Counted from the first letter of the stretch, positions 40,653 to 50,081 are shown. The stretch: 59,403 bases of DNA from Paludibacteraceae bacterium (GCA_017447875.1 JAFSMP010000020.1:1-59403); one strand, 5' to 3'. The notes: a model not told the origin generated them from the letters alone. Program-made: numbers and translations.

Positions 40653-41986
40653 GGGGCGAATCCGAAAAAATCAGATAGCGCCTGGAACAGTTTGCTCTCT
40701 TTGTCTTCAGGTTTCTTTCCTTTGGGCTTTTTCTTGTCTCTGGGCTCGTCTTCATCCTCATCCTTGCCGTTCCCTTTCTGGGCGTTTCTGAGCGCGTCCA
40801 GCGTTGCTTGACGACGTGCTTCCTGTTCCTTCTTCAGCTGGTCATAGTTTTTCGGTTTTGGTATGCCGTAGGTCTCATAGAAATAGTCATCGTCAATGGG
40901 CACACGGCCGGCAAGCTGCATGTCCATATTCAGACGCGCCTGGAGTTCATAGGGATTTTTCTCTTTCTCGAACTCGAAGTGGCCGCCTTCTACCGGATAG
41001 CCGTACCCGGCGAGGATGTTCAGCATGAACTCGTCATTCAGCAGGTTCTCCACATAGCGCAAATCGCTTGCAGTGATCTCCATCTGCTGGTCAGCATGCA
41101 CCTCTGCTTGTGCGTATCCGGATGACTTGCTGCTGGTGGTCGTTTCGGAGTTGCCGAGGATGGCAACCGACATTTCCTGATTGCAGCAGTTGATGAGCCG
41201 TTCCTGTAGCTCGCCGGTACCGTTGGAAGTCTTGCCGTCCAGCATCTCGAAGTCCGCCTGTTTGGGAATCATCATCACTAGCGACGAACCGGACTCGTTC
41301 AGTACCTTCCGGAGATCTTCTTGCGTCTTCTGGTCGTAGGCGTCATATTTGACCACGCGCACAGGCTGGCCGAATATCTCCACATATTGGGCAAAGTCAC
41401 CAAAACCGCTCCGCTTATAGAGTGCGTACATGGAGCACTGAAGGAGTTTACCGAGTTCGTAAGGTTCGCCGATGAGCAGCACGCTCGGCAGTTCGTCAAC
41501 ACTCACACCCTTCGTGTCGAACTGGCTGATGGCTATCTCTCGCTTCTCCGGTCGTATGTGTCGCCGGTCTATCTCTGCGAAGTCGAACTTTGCGCCCACG
41601 ATAAACTCCACGGCAGCGCATCCGTAATAGAGTCGGTCCATGAATATCTCCAGCAGACGCTCGAACTTGGTTGTGCCGATGAGTTTGTCCATCTCATCCA
41701 CTTTCTTGCCTGAAGCGTCAATGAAGGTCAGTTTCTTGTTGGTCACGGCTTTGGTGCGTTTCTCCAGCAAGCCGGACAAATGCCCGTCGATAGTGACCAC
41801 ATCATGGTAGAGGTCCATCAGTTGGTATCGGTTCGGAAGATAGACCGACTCCGCACTCTCTATGGCTTTTTTCAGTTTGCCCACATCCTTGCGGCTTCTG
41901 TCAGGTGCCACAAGTTTTATTTCCTGCACTACAATGCTGGGCTTGCCTTCCGGATTGGAAGGGGTATTCTCTTTTTTCTTGCTCAT
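40646..41986 (-). CDS. portal protein, Mu Gp29-like (DUF935)
   Basis: 446 aa from ATG at 41986. 'YQLMDLYHDVVTIDGHLSGLL' and 'KTKAV' type blocks followed by 'QYVEIFGQPVRVVKYDA' fit DUF935. The C-terminal 60 residues are Lys/Asp-rich (KKPKGKKPEDKE). Forms the dodecameric head vertex. Starts right after the Gp36-like gene (TGATATG). Confidence 0.92.
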   Translation of the reverse strand: MSKKKENTPSNPEGKPSIVVQEIKLVAPDRSRKDVGKLKKAIESAESVYLPNRYQLMDLYHDVVTIDGHLSGLLEKRTKAVTNKKLTFIDASGKKVDEMDKLIGTTKFERLLEIFMDRLYYGCAAVEFIVGAKFDFAEIDRRHIRPEKREIAISQFDTKGVSVDELPSVLLIGEPYELGKLLQCSMYALYKRSGFGDFAQYVEIFGQPVRVVKYDAYDQKTQEDLRKVLNESGSSLVMMIPKQADFEMLDGKTSNGTGELQERLINCCNQEMSVAILGNSETTTSSKSSGYAQAEVHADQQMEITASDLRYVENLLNDEFMLNILAGYGYPVEGGHFEFEKEKNPYELQARLNMDMQLAGRVPIDDDYFYETYGIPKPKNYDQLKKEQEARRQATLDALRNAQKGNGKDEDEDEPRDKKKPKGKKPEDKESKLFQALSDFFGFAPW

Positions 41987-41987
41987 A

Positions 41988-42443
41988 TCAGAAGAAGTTT
42001 TGGCGTTTGGGATTGGAAGACCAGGTGACGCCATTGGCTTGTGACTCGTCTCCAGGTGTCTCCGGATCGTCTTGTCTATAGTGAAGTTCCGTCAGGTTAT
42101 TGTGACCGTCCCGGATGTCTTCAAGCAGTTTGATGGCTTGCATGTAGTCGTCGCGGTACAGTTCCACATCCACATTCGGGCTGGCTTTGCGAACGAGGTA
42201 GTAGCAGGCAATGATGGTGATGATGTTCTCCAGTGCCGGACATTTGACGCTCGGAGCGGTCGCCGGCTCCGTGGAGTCATCGCCGAATACCTCTTTCAGA
42301 TTGTACTTGAAAAGGTAGGTGGCACACAACGACTGTGCTGCCTGGATCTGCAAGGCAACGATGTTGTCATCATCACGGGTGATGAGGTCGCAGATTTCCT
42401 TATACAAGGTGCTCTGCTGAAGTTGTTGAACAGTGATTATCAT
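41988..42443 (-). CDS. Gp36-like phage protein (DUF1320)
   Basis: 151 aa: 'MIITVQQLQQSTLYKEICDLITRDDD', then 'AQSLCATYLFKYNLKEVFGD' and 'CPALENIITIIACYYLVRKASP', typical of the DUF1320 head-completion/adaptor family. ATGA overlap with the terminase gene. Confidence 0.82.
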   Translation of the reverse strand: MIITVQQLQQSTLYKEICDLITRDDDNIVALQIQAAQSLCATYLFKYNLKEVFGDDSTEPATAPSVKCPALENIITIIACYYLVRKASPNVDVELYRDDYMQAIKLLEDIRDGHNNLTELHYRQDDPETPGDESQANGVTWSSNPKRQNFF

Positions 42444-43981
42444 ATCTTTTTTCGGTTGGTGCGTGGAATGGTTATGATGCCGGCTGAAGCAAGGACGCTG
42501 GCTTTCTGATTCAGAATGAACACACCGCCTTCCACCATGTCCGGTCCGTCCATACGTTTCTGTTTCGGAGAGAAGGCTTTGAACTGGCTCTTCAGTCGTT
42601 TCATGTCCGGATCCGTCGCTTCTGCTTCGTTGAAGATGAGCAGACCGGCGCGGTTGATTGGTTCCAGTGTGCCTTCGATACGGGTGTATTTGTCTTTTTT
42701 GTCACGGGTGTCCGGAATGACAGGCAGCAAAACGCCGCGCCGTTGTGATTCTTTGAAGATGGCTGGCTGAAGTACTTGCTCATAGAACGGTGCCTGAAGG
42801 GAGTTGTTTTCGATGTACACATGGACATCTTCAGCACCGTGGTACTTTGCCCATTGGTACAAGTCAAACAGTGCATCGACGAAATGCTGTGTGGACATGG
42901 TATCCACTTTCACTTTGGCGATGTAGAACTCCAAACCTATATTCAGAAGCACACCTATTGCCTTGTAGGAACCTTGTGACACATCTTTGTTGCTTGTGGC
43001 GGGGTCGGCATAGATGAGACACAAACCGCGCTTCAGAGAGGGCACTTTCCCTTCTTTCAAGTCGGTGAACACTCCGCCTTCGTCCATGGGATTGTTGAAG
43101 TACTCCTTTTGTGCGGAGGCATAGGATATAGTGCTCAGCACACGGTCGATGTCTTCTTCACTGTTCTTTTCCGGCCATGACGATTTGCCGTCTTTGTTCC
43201 GGATGTTCACGATGTCAAACTTATCGCAGAACTTGGCTTCTCCCAAGTACTTCACCATGCAATTTTCGTGGATGATGTTGCCGTTCACGAGTATGCGCGT
43301 AGGGCATGAAATGGAACGCGTGGGAATAAGAGCCTGCTCCATCCATGCGATTTTCTTCTTCATGGTGTCTTCGTTCCGGCACTCTTCGTCCGTGTCGAAG
43401 TCATCAATCAGAATGAAGTCGGGACGCTTCTCATTGTTTCGGGTACCACGCGGCGACTCTCCCCAACCGAGAGCCCGGAAAGAACAGCCGTTCCGGAGCA
43501 CGAATTTGTCTTCCGTCCATTGTCCGAGATTCTTCTGGATGCCATAGTCCTGCTCGACGCGGTTGTTTGCCTCAAAGAACGCTTTGAATGGTGCCATAAG
43601 CAGCACGGCATTGTCATGCGTGTTGGACACCACAAGCACATTGTGGATCTGCCCGGTCAATGCCAGTTTACAAATCTCCATCATCGCGCGGGCAGTCTTG
43701 GCCAGCTCACGTGACCATGCTCTGACCTCAAACCATTCCGCATGAGCAAACAGGCGGCGTGTAGCTGCTTTGTGGAAGGCTGCCGGTTCTGAAGTGCAGT
43801 AGTTCGGGAAATAGTACTTGAACCACGCTTCTTCGTCTTTCTCCAGTTTGGTTTTCCTGGCGAGACGCTGCCATTGCTTCTCGTTGATATTGATAGGCGT
43901 GGCATTTCGGAAGTTGTCGCAATACCGTTGAAACACTTCCAAATAGTCACGGTCCGTCGCTTTTCCGATTATTCTTGCCAT
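42440..43981 (-). CDS. terminase large subunit, Mu Gp28-like
   Basis: 513 aa. ATPase: variant P-loop 'WSRELAKT' near 90, Walker B 'FILIDDFDTDEE' near 200. RNase-H nuclease: 'LCLIYADPATSNKD' near 330 with first Asp. It packages DNA by headful cutting into host DNA in Mu. The P-loop lacks the usual G-K-S/T core, as in several Mu-like terminases. Confidence 0.9.
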   Translation of the reverse strand: MARIIGKATDRDYLEVFQRYCDNFRNATPININEKQWQRLARKTKLEKDEEAWFKYYFPNYCTSEPAAFHKAATRRLFAHAEWFEVRAWSRELAKTARAMMEICKLALTGQIHNVLVVSNTHDNAVLLMAPFKAFFEANNRVEQDYGIQKNLGQWTEDKFVLRNGCSFRALGWGESPRGTRNNEKRPDFILIDDFDTDEECRNEDTMKKKIAWMEQALIPTRSISCPTRILVNGNIIHENCMVKYLGEAKFCDKFDIVNIRNKDGKSSWPEKNSEEDIDRVLSTISYASAQKEYFNNPMDEGGVFTDLKEGKVPSLKRGLCLIYADPATSNKDVSQGSYKAIGVLLNIGLEFYIAKVKVDTMSTQHFVDALFDLYQWAKYHGAEDVHVYIENNSLQAPFYEQVLQPAIFKESQRRGVLLPVIPDTRDKKDKYTRIEGTLEPINRAGLLIFNEAEATDPDMKRLKSQFKAFSPKQKRMDGPDMVEGGVFILNQKASVLASAGIITIPRTNRKKI

Positions 43982-44421
43982 TTTTGCTTCTCTATTTGTT
44001 CATTGACAAATGCACTGAAGTATTCGACAACTGTCTGTGCCAGCGTCGGATCAAGAGGTTTTAGGAAGTCGCAAAAGTCCATAGCAACCTGAGTGATCTG
44101 AGCTATGTTGTAGCGCGATTCCAGATCCTGAATGTCATGGATGAGTTTGCGTCTGGCGTCCGCTTCTCTGGAGGTGGCTATCTTGTAGCCCTCTTTCTCC
44201 CGGATCATCCGGTTGAACTCTTCCAATTCGTCATACAACTCCGAAAGGCGCTGCTTCTTTCCTGTCAGCAGGTTCTTCTTCAGAGAATCCCAGTGGTCTT
44301 CTCTCGCCCAGTTCGTAATAGTCTGAACGGACACACCCACCTTCTGGGCTATGTCCTTTTTTTGTAGTCCGCCCTGAAGAAAAAGTATCTGGGCGATTTC
44401 TCTTTTGTTGGTCTTATCCAT
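43969..44421 (-). CDS. terminase small subunit, HTH, Gp27-like
   Basis: 150 aa. N-terminal HTH 'ILFLQGGLQKKDIAQKVGVS' then 'VQTITNWAREDHWDSLKKNLL', coiled-coil middle, C-terminal helix. First gene of the leftward head operon, 13 bases overlapping the large subunit gene. Confidence 0.82.
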   Translation of the reverse strand: MDKTNKREIAQILFLQGGLQKKDIAQKVGVSVQTITNWAREDHWDSLKKNLLTGKKQRLSELYDELEEFNRMIREKEGYKIATSREADARRKLIHDIQDLESRYNIAQITQVAMDFCDFLKPLDPTLAQTVVEYFSAFVNEQIEKQKWQE

Positions 44422-44444
44422 AGCAAAACACTGAAAATCGGCTG

Positions 44445-44533
44445 CAAAATTACTACCTTTTCAACTTATTTTGAAATACTTATGCCAGAATGGCAGTGAT
44501 AGTTTGCCGAATATCAAAAAGGCAGTACTTTTG
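44445..44533. promoter_or_regulatory. divergent late promoters
   Basis: Minus: TAATTTTG (44445-44452) with only TTTC 20 bases upstream. Plus: TTTG (44503-44506), 19 bases, TACTTTTG (44526-44533). They would start the head operon leftward and the capsid-tail operon rightward. The weak minus -33 box suggests an activator. Confidence 0.6.
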
Positions 44534-44558
44534 CGGACAATTTCAATCACACCCCGAC

Positions 44559-44840
44559 ATGATTAGTGGACTAAACTACGAGAAAAAAGACGGCATCCAA
44601 CTGGCGATAGGCGGTGGAACATGGTATCTGTTTTATGACAGGACGAAAGACTTCCGGAAGAAGCACCATTTCCACGAGACGCGCACGATCAATGGTATAT
44701 TATACTGCCGCATTATTGGCAGACTGGTCTTCGTCAAAGATGTTCCGATGAAAGACCGTATGCTGTGGGACCGCCCTCGTTTTGATGTGCAGCGCGATGG
44801 AGAAGGCAATCTGAAGAGGCTCACCATCCTGCACTCATAA
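44559..44840 (+). CDS. phage protein, unknown
   Basis: 93 aa from ATG at 44559, just after the late plus promoter. 'YLFYDRTKDFRKKHHFHETRTINGI', beta-rich and basic, unassigned. First in the rightward late operon. Confidence 0.65.
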   Translation: MISGLNYEKKDGIQLAIGGGTWYLFYDRTKDFRKKHHFHETRTINGILYCRIIGRLVFVKDVPMKDRMLWDRPRFDVQRDGEGNLKRLTILHS

Positions 44841-44877
44841 TTGCACACCTAAAAACTAAATAAACGACTTTTGAACG

Positions 44878-45831
44878 ATGATTAAAGTTGACAAAGAATT
44901 TCTGTTGACTGACGAGACGGTGAATTGCTATGGCTACCGTCTTCTGACATCGGGACTGCTTCTTGACCGCTTTGAACCGCCCATCGGTTTCTTCATGCAC
45001 GACAGGGAACAGGGCGTGGCCGTCAAATGGGATGACCTCGTTGTCCGTGACGGTGCTTTGTATGGCAAGCCGGTTGTAGATGAGACCCGTTTCCCGGATC
45101 TGGCACAGCAGATTATAGACGGCTTCTATGCTGCTGCATCTGTTGGTCATATTGTAGCTCTGGAGTGGAGCGATGAACCTGAACTGAAACTTGAAGGGCA
45201 AACAGGTCCGACAGTTACGAAGTGGTTCCCTCGTGAATGTTCCATCGTGGACATCCCAGGCAACTACAATGCTGTGGCTCAAAATAAACTGTTCGATGAG
45301 GGCGGCAATGTCCTTTTCGACTTATCTGCTAACTTAATAAACCCATCATTTATGAAGCAAATTGCAATCCCAGTGGAGGCTCTGCTTGCATTGAGTCTTC
45401 CGAACCTTGTTGCCGATTCGACACCGGAGCAAGTATTGGAGGTTATTCGTGATCTGGCTGCAAAGGCCGCAAAGGTCACCGGTTTAGAAACCGAAGTGAA
45501 AGACCTCAAAGCAGAGTTGGAAAACCTGAAGGAAAAAACCAACTCGGAGAAAATCAACGCTATCGTGGAGAAGGCACTTGCCGACCACAAAATCAATCAG
45601 GCAACAGCCAACAAACTGAAAGCCGACTACAAGTCCAATGTCGAGGGTCTCCAGACTTTGGTTGACGCTATGCCTGCGCAGAACACTATCAGTTCACAAC
45701 TGAAAGCAGAGGTGCCCGAGAAGTATCATGGTAAGACCTGGAAAGAACTCTATATGTCTGGCGATCTTGCTGACATTAAGAAGAACTATCCGGACTTCTA
45801 CAAAACACTGAAGGAAGCCAACGAAAAATGA
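44878..45831 (+). CDS. prohead protease and scaffold, Mu I-like
   Basis: 317 aa. Protease part about 1-135: 'FMHDREQGVAVKWDDL' supplies the His and 'WFPRECSIVDIPGN' contains the E-x-S motif of U35/GpI proteases. Residues 180-255 form a coiled-coil scaffold, with an internal ATG at 45352 (MKQIAIPVE) that could start a separate scaffold as Mu Z is started within I. C-terminal 'WKELYMSGDLADIKKNYPDFYK' is the capsid-binding tail. Confidence 0.85.
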   Translation: MIKVDKEFLLTDETVNCYGYRLLTSGLLLDRFEPPIGFFMHDREQGVAVKWDDLVVRDGALYGKPVVDETRFPDLAQQIIDGFYAAASVGHIVALEWSDEPELKLEGQTGPTVTKWFPRECSIVDIPGNYNAVAQNKLFDEGGNVLFDLSANLINPSFMKQIAIPVEALLALSLPNLVADSTPEQVLEVIRDLAAKAAKVTGLETEVKDLKAELENLKEKTNSEKINAIVEKALADHKINQATANKLKADYKSNVEGLQTLVDAMPAQNTISSQLKAEVPEKYHGKTWKELYMSGDLADIKKNYPDFYKTLKEANEK

Positions 45832-45866
45832 TCCCCCGTATGTTCAACCTATAAACATTTTACAAC

Positions 45867-46805
45867 ATGAGTCCAATTCCTGTTCAAGTGTTTCGCGATT
45901 ACATTATCGAGAAACTTCGCAAAGCGAATCCTTTCCTGGCGTTCGCAATCATTGAGACCGCCTTCGTTTTGGGTGGTGCAGTTGTGCACATTCCCAATGC
46001 CGGTGCATCACCTACCGTTGTGAAGAACCGTTCTTCCTTCCCGGCATCAGCCGTTCAACGCACGGATAGTTTTGTGACCTACGCGCTGGATGTGTTCACG
46101 ACCACTCCGACATTCGTCACATGGCATGAGGAGAATGAAATATCCTATGACAAAACAGACTCCGTTCTGAATGATCATGTGCTGACACTACTGGAAGCCG
46201 TCGGTGACGATATTCTCTACAAGTGGGTGACCGGTATCAAGTCCGATGGTACCGCCGATGTTATTCCGGCAGCCAATATCATCAAGACAACCGGATCTGC
46301 TGTCGCGGCGACAGAAGAAGGTCAAACCGGCAACCGCAAGGCGTTCACTTATGACGATTTGTCCAAGGCACAAAGCTTGATGAATAAAATGGATGTACCG
46401 AAGACAGAACGCTATGCACTTCTGGAAAGTTACCAGTACAAGCAGTTGATCGATAGTTTGTCAAACAATCAGATGGCAGCATTCCAGCAGTCCGCCGACC
46501 TTGCAAATGGTGTCGTTGGTAAGCTCGCCGGTTTCAACATCATGGAACGCTCCACTGTACTTGCTTTCAATGCCAACACCCCTATTGCTCCGGGCACTGC
46601 CTTGCAGGCGGCATCTAACATAGGTGCTCTGTGCTGGCAGAAAGATAGTGTCGCTCTGGCTCTCGGTGAAATTAAACCGTTCCAGGATGATGACAACCCG
46701 CTGTATTACGGAGACATCTTCAGCGCAGCCGTGAAAGCCGGTGGCCGTTGCCGTCGTCAAGACTGGAAAGGTGTCATTGCAATCGTTCAAGACGCTGCTG
46801 CCTGA
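45867..46805 (+). CDS. major capsid protein
   Basis: 312 aa. Follows the scaffold and has the HK97-like pattern 'VQRTDSFVTYALDVFTTTPTFV', 'SLMNKMDVPKTERYALLE', 'GFNIMERSTV' and 'GGRCRRQDWKGVIAIVQ'. The short N-terminus fits removal of a separate scaffold. Stop TGA overlaps the amidase ATG. Confidence 0.87.
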   Translation: MSPIPVQVFRDYIIEKLRKANPFLAFAIIETAFVLGGAVVHIPNAGASPTVVKNRSSFPASAVQRTDSFVTYALDVFTTTPTFVTWHEENEISYDKTDSVLNDHVLTLLEAVGDDILYKWVTGIKSDGTADVIPAANIIKTTGSAVAATEEGQTGNRKAFTYDDLSKAQSLMNKMDVPKTERYALLESYQYKQLIDSLSNNQMAAFQQSADLANGVVGKLAGFNIMERSTVLAFNANTPIAPGTALQAASNIGALCWQKDSVALALGEIKPFQDDDNPLYYGDIFSAAVKAGGRCRRQDWKGVIAIVQDAAA

Positions 46806-47227
46806 TGAGAAAGATTGACAGTATCATCATCCACTGCTCCGCTACGCCCGAAGGACGCGATGTAAGTGCAGCCACTATCCGACAATGGCACAAAGCCAAA
46901 GGATGGAATGACATCGGCTATCACTTCATCATCCGTCTCGACGGCACGGTGGAACAGGGAAGACCGGTGGAGCAGCCCGGAGCGCATTGCACCGGACACA
47001 ACCAGAAGAGCATTGGAGTGTGCTATATCGGCGGTGTCGCTGCCGACGGCAAGACACCGAAGGACACAAGGACAGATGCGCAGAAAGCATCGCTACTGGT
47101 GCTGGTCAAACAACTTCAGGCTGCCCATCGGATACTGTCATCGCATATCTACGGACACCGCGAATTTGCTAACAAAGCCTGTCCTTCGTTTGATGTACAG
47201 GCATGGAAACAGGAGGTACAACTATGA
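46805..47227 (+). CDS. N-acetylmuramoyl-L-alanine amidase (endolysin)
   Basis: 140 aa, Amidase_2/PGRP fold. Zn ligands: His in 'IIHCSATPEG', His in 'YGHREFANKACPSFD' with the Cys/Asp partner; 'WNDIGYHFIIRLDG' is the conserved core and 'NQKSIGVCYIGG' the following strand. Cleaves the stem peptide from muramic acid. No signal peptide, so it needs a holin. It begins on the capsid stop (TGATG). Confidence 0.93.
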   Translation: MRKIDSIIIHCSATPEGRDVSAATIRQWHKAKGWNDIGYHFIIRLDGTVEQGRPVEQPGAHCTGHNQKSIGVCYIGGVAADGKTPKDTRTDAQKASLLVLVKQLQAAHRILSSHIYGHREFANKACPSFDVQAWKQEVQL

Positions 47228-47733
47228 CAACAGCAGAAATCATTCGCTATGTGATTGATGTGCTCTTCGTTTCCGGAGTATTCGTCATGTTGGTGACAAT
47301 TCGGAGTACCATCAAGACTGCCAAAGCAAACGCCCAGGAAAAGGGAACCGATGCCAACGACAAACTCATGAAGAGTTACGAAGAACATATTCTGAACCCG
47401 ATTCTCGGTGAACTCAAAGAGCTCCGCGCCGAAAGGGAAGCTAACAAGAAAGAGCTTGAAGAACTCCGCAAAGAAAGAGAGGAGTACCGCCAGGAACTTG
47501 CTGGGCTTCGCGCTGAACTGGAAGCGTCACGGAAAGCGCGGGAAGCATCCGAAGAGAGAGAAAAAGAAAGGACAAAACTATATGAAAGAACCAATCGCAA
47601 ACTGGACCGGCTCTCACGGGCTATCGAGAAAATACCTGATTGTGACTATGCTCGTCATCATCTGTGCCCTGTCAGCAGTGAGCTGCGCAAGTCGGCAGCC
47701 GATAGTACAGACGAAGGAAGTAGTCAGGACTGA
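47224..47733 (+). CDS. membrane protein with long coiled coil, probable lysis protein
   Basis: 169 aa from ATG at 47224 (ATGA overlap with the amidase). One membrane helix at about 7-27 ('YVIDVLFVSGVFVMLVTI'), then a Glu/Lys/Arg-rich coiled coil to about 125 and a short Cys-bearing tail. Could be a holin-associated or inner-membrane spanin-like protein. The following lipoprotein gene starts inside it in another frame, the arrangement known from Rz/Rz1 pairs. Confidence 0.72.
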   Translation: MTTAEIIRYVIDVLFVSGVFVMLVTIRSTIKTAKANAQEKGTDANDKLMKSYEEHILNPILGELKELRAEREANKKELEELRKEREEYRQELAGLRAELEASRKAREASEEREKERTKLYERTNRKLDRLSRAIEKIPDCDYARHHLCPVSSELRKSAADSTDEGSSQD

Positions 47734-48118
47734 ACGCGAGATCGTCCGAGACACCGACATTGTTGTCGAGCCGGACAGTGCAACCATCCGTGCCCTATTC
47801 GAGTGTGACAGCCTCAACCGCGTCGTGCTGAAGGATATTGAGGAACTACAGGGGGAACGCCTCAAACCTTCCATCACGGTCAGCCCGAAGGAAGACGGAT
47901 CAATGCTTGCCCGATTCGATTGCAAAGAGGATAGTCTGAAACTGGAGATTGAACTTCGTGACAAAATCATCGAAGAACAGCGCACGACTATTCAGACACT
48001 GGAGGTCGAAAAACATCTCAACAAATGGGACTCCTTCTGCATCGTCTGTGGCTATATATTGATGGGCCTGCTGGCTCTGATTGTTATCATTTTTATTGCA
48101 AAACTATTTATCCGATGA
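47582..48118 (+). CDS. lipoprotein with C-terminal membrane helix, probable unimolecular spanin
   Basis: 178 aa from ATG at 47582 (earlier in-frame codons are a shadow of the coiled coil). Signal with lipobox 'ICALSAVSC' near residue 34, periplasmic helical part about 40-145 ('LKLEIELRDKIIEEQRTTIQ'), and a C-terminal helix 'YILMGLLALIVIIFIAKLF'. OM lipid anchor plus IM helix in one chain is the u-spanin plan (T1 gp11), for outer-membrane disruption at lysis. Overlaps the previous gene by 152 bases. Confidence 0.78.
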   Translation: MKEPIANWTGSHGLSRKYLIVTMLVIICALSAVSCASRQPIVQTKEVVRTEREIVRDTDIVVEPDSATIRALFECDSLNRVVLKDIEELQGERLKPSITVSPKEDGSMLARFDCKEDSLKLEIELRDKIIEEQRTTIQTLEVEKHLNKWDSFCIVCGYILMGLLALIVIIFIAKLFIR

Positions 48119-48122
48119 AACG

Positions 48123-48461
48123 ATGAAAGAGAAACTCAAAGACCACTTCGCACGCTATAAGAACGCCGATGTGGCATACGTATCAGGCGGAATCATTTTC
48201 TTGACTGAAAGTGCAGCCGAGAGTTACGGCAAAGGTCCTGTAACGAAAATCACACGCGCCGCTGTGGAGAAGTTGGATCCGGAAGAAAAGCCTCTCAATG
48301 ATCCTTCAAAAGGCATTCAAGCCCTCACTCCGGAGCAAGTCAATGCAATGGACTACAACGAGATGAAAGCAGCCGTCAAAGAGCGTGGTCTCAAAGTAGG
48401 AAACCAGAACAAAGAAACACTGCGTGCAGCACTGCTTGCTGTGGCTAAAAAGGAGGACTAA
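48123..48461 (+). CDS. phage protein with C-terminal HeH/SAP-like motif
   Basis: 112 aa. Front half 'ADVAYVSGGIIFLTESAAESYG', unassigned; back half 'ALTPEQVNAMDYNEMKAAVK' ... 'NKETLRAALLAV' is a helix-extended-helix motif seen in phage head-tail or DNA-binding proteins. Directly before the sheath gene. Confidence 0.7.
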   Translation: MKEKLKDHFARYKNADVAYVSGGIIFLTESAAESYGKGPVTKITRAAVEKLDPEEKPLNDPSKGIQALTPEQVNAMDYNEMKAAVKERGLKVGNQNKETLRAALLAVAKKED

Positions 48462-48464
48462 GAT

Positions 48465-49607
48465 ATGGCATATCCTGGTATAAACGTAAATGTATCGAAC
48501 GGCAATCTACTTCAGTCGATTGCTGTACTGGATGCAGTTCCAGCTTTGATGGTTACTGTCAGCACACCGGCTCTTGTGGCCGCAGTTGTTGAAGTGTACA
48601 GCCTGCCGGATGCTGAGTCCAAAGGATTCACGGCGGTTGCTGAACCGTTTGCGCACAAGCAGTTGTCCGAGTACTACAACGAATTGGGAGGCAAGCAACG
48701 CCTCTTCCTCTTCGGAACACCGGAGTCAATGACGATGGCAGAAGCACTCACCTATTCCGAGGCAAACGGAGTGAGCAAACTGCTCCGTGCCGGTCTTGGC
48801 GACATCAATCTGATTGGTATCGTTCGTAAACCGGCAGCCAACTACGACCCCGGAAATGGCTTCTTAGATGCTGATGTGATAGCTGCTGTTACCGCTTCGA
48901 AAACAGTAGGTGAATCCATGCAGCGTGCAAATACTCCGGTGCGTATGTTCATCGAAGGTCGTGTTGCTGACGCCAGCAAAACGAACACGTATAAACCCAA
49001 TGAAGCCACCAATGGTTTCACCGGTGTCGTGCTCGGTGGTACGACCAATGACGGAAGTGCTGCCGTGGCCGTTGCTTTGGCTCGTGCTTGCAAGTACGGT
49101 GCACACATCAAACTTGGCAACGGAGAGAATGGCGCTTTGTCCATTAACCAAATCTATGTAGGTACCGACAAATTTGAAGACCGTGTGGATATGGAGACTC
49201 TGCACGATGCAGGCTTCATTACCTTCATGCACCGTCCCGGAAGTGCCGGTTACTATTTCGGAGTGGACAATATGTGCTCTAAAGCGGATGATCATATTCT
49301 TGTACATGGTCGCGTCATCGACAAAGCACAACGTATTGCCGCCGCTGCATATCAGCCCTATGTAGAGACCGGCATCAGAATGGAAGCCGATGGCAGCATC
49401 AATGCTACCGAAGCAAAGGACATCGAGGCTACTCTGGAGAGTGCCATCAAAGCCGCCATGAGTGACCAAATCTCTCAAGTGAAAGTCAATGTACCGTTAG
49501 ATCAGGATGTCATCAATACATCCACACTGACGATCGAAGTAAAAATCATGCCGCTGGGCTATCTCTCATGGATAACCGTGAACCTTGGCTTGGCAGCTAA
49601 CCTCTAA
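48465..49607 (+). CDS. tail sheath protein (DUF2586-like)
   Basis: 380 aa: 'MAYPGINVNVSNGNLLQ' at the N-terminus, 'GLGDINLIGIV', 'HDAGFITFMHRPGSAGYYFGV' and the C-terminal strand 'TLTIEVKIMPLGYLSWITVNLG' correspond to the contractile sheaths of Bacteroidota Mu-like phages. Implies a myovirus-type tail. Confidence 0.88.
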   Translation: MAYPGINVNVSNGNLLQSIAVLDAVPALMVTVSTPALVAAVVEVYSLPDAESKGFTAVAEPFAHKQLSEYYNELGGKQRLFLFGTPESMTMAEALTYSEANGVSKLLRAGLGDINLIGIVRKPAANYDPGNGFLDADVIAAVTASKTVGESMQRANTPVRMFIEGRVADASKTNTYKPNEATNGFTGVVLGGTTNDGSAAVAVALARACKYGAHIKLGNGENGALSINQIYVGTDKFEDRVDMETLHDAGFITFMHRPGSAGYYFGVDNMCSKADDHILVHGRVIDKAQRIAAAAYQPYVETGIRMEADGSINATEAKDIEATLESAIKAAMSDQISQVKVNVPLDQDVINTSTLTIEVKIMPLGYLSWITVNLGLAANL

Positions 49608-49620
49608 CACATAAACGAAT

Positions 49621-50070
49621 ATGCCAAACGTACATATTAAATCAAGTGAATATGCCTGGCACCATACGGAGATGAAACTGGCAGGCAAAATCATCACCGG
49701 CATCACCGCCTGGGAGTTCAAGAGAACTCAGGAGGTGGAAGAACTTCGCGGTGCAGGTCAGTATCCGATTGACATTCAGAAGGGCAACATTTCCTTCTCC
49801 GGAAGTCTCACTCTGTTCGGCTTTGAGATGGATCGTCTGGATCAAGCAGCGCAAGCAGCAGGCTATGACAGCATTCTTGATGTGCCGCACGAACTGATTT
49901 CTATTGTGGTCACGGCACGCAAACTTGCCAAGGATCCAATCACTACAATCGTAGCTACAGGTGTCGCTTTCAAAGAGACAACTGACGCGATGCAGCAGGG
50001 CGCCAGCAAGCGCGATTGTCCGCTTCCGTTTACCTGCATGAATTTGGATAAGAAAACAATTTCCCTCTAA
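49621..50070 (+). CDS. tail tube protein
   Basis: 149 aa, beta-barrel pattern ('AGKIITGITAWEFKRTQEVEEL', 'GNISFSGSLTLFGFEMDRL'). Lies between sheath and chaperone as expected for a tube gene. Confidence 0.84.
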   Translation: MPNVHIKSSEYAWHHTEMKLAGKIITGITAWEFKRTQEVEELRGAGQYPIDIQKGNISFSGSLTLFGFEMDRLDQAAQAAGYDSILDVPHELISIVVTARKLAKDPITTIVATGVAFKETTDAMQQGASKRDCPLPFTCMNLDKKTISL

Positions 50071-50081
50071 TTCTCAGAACT

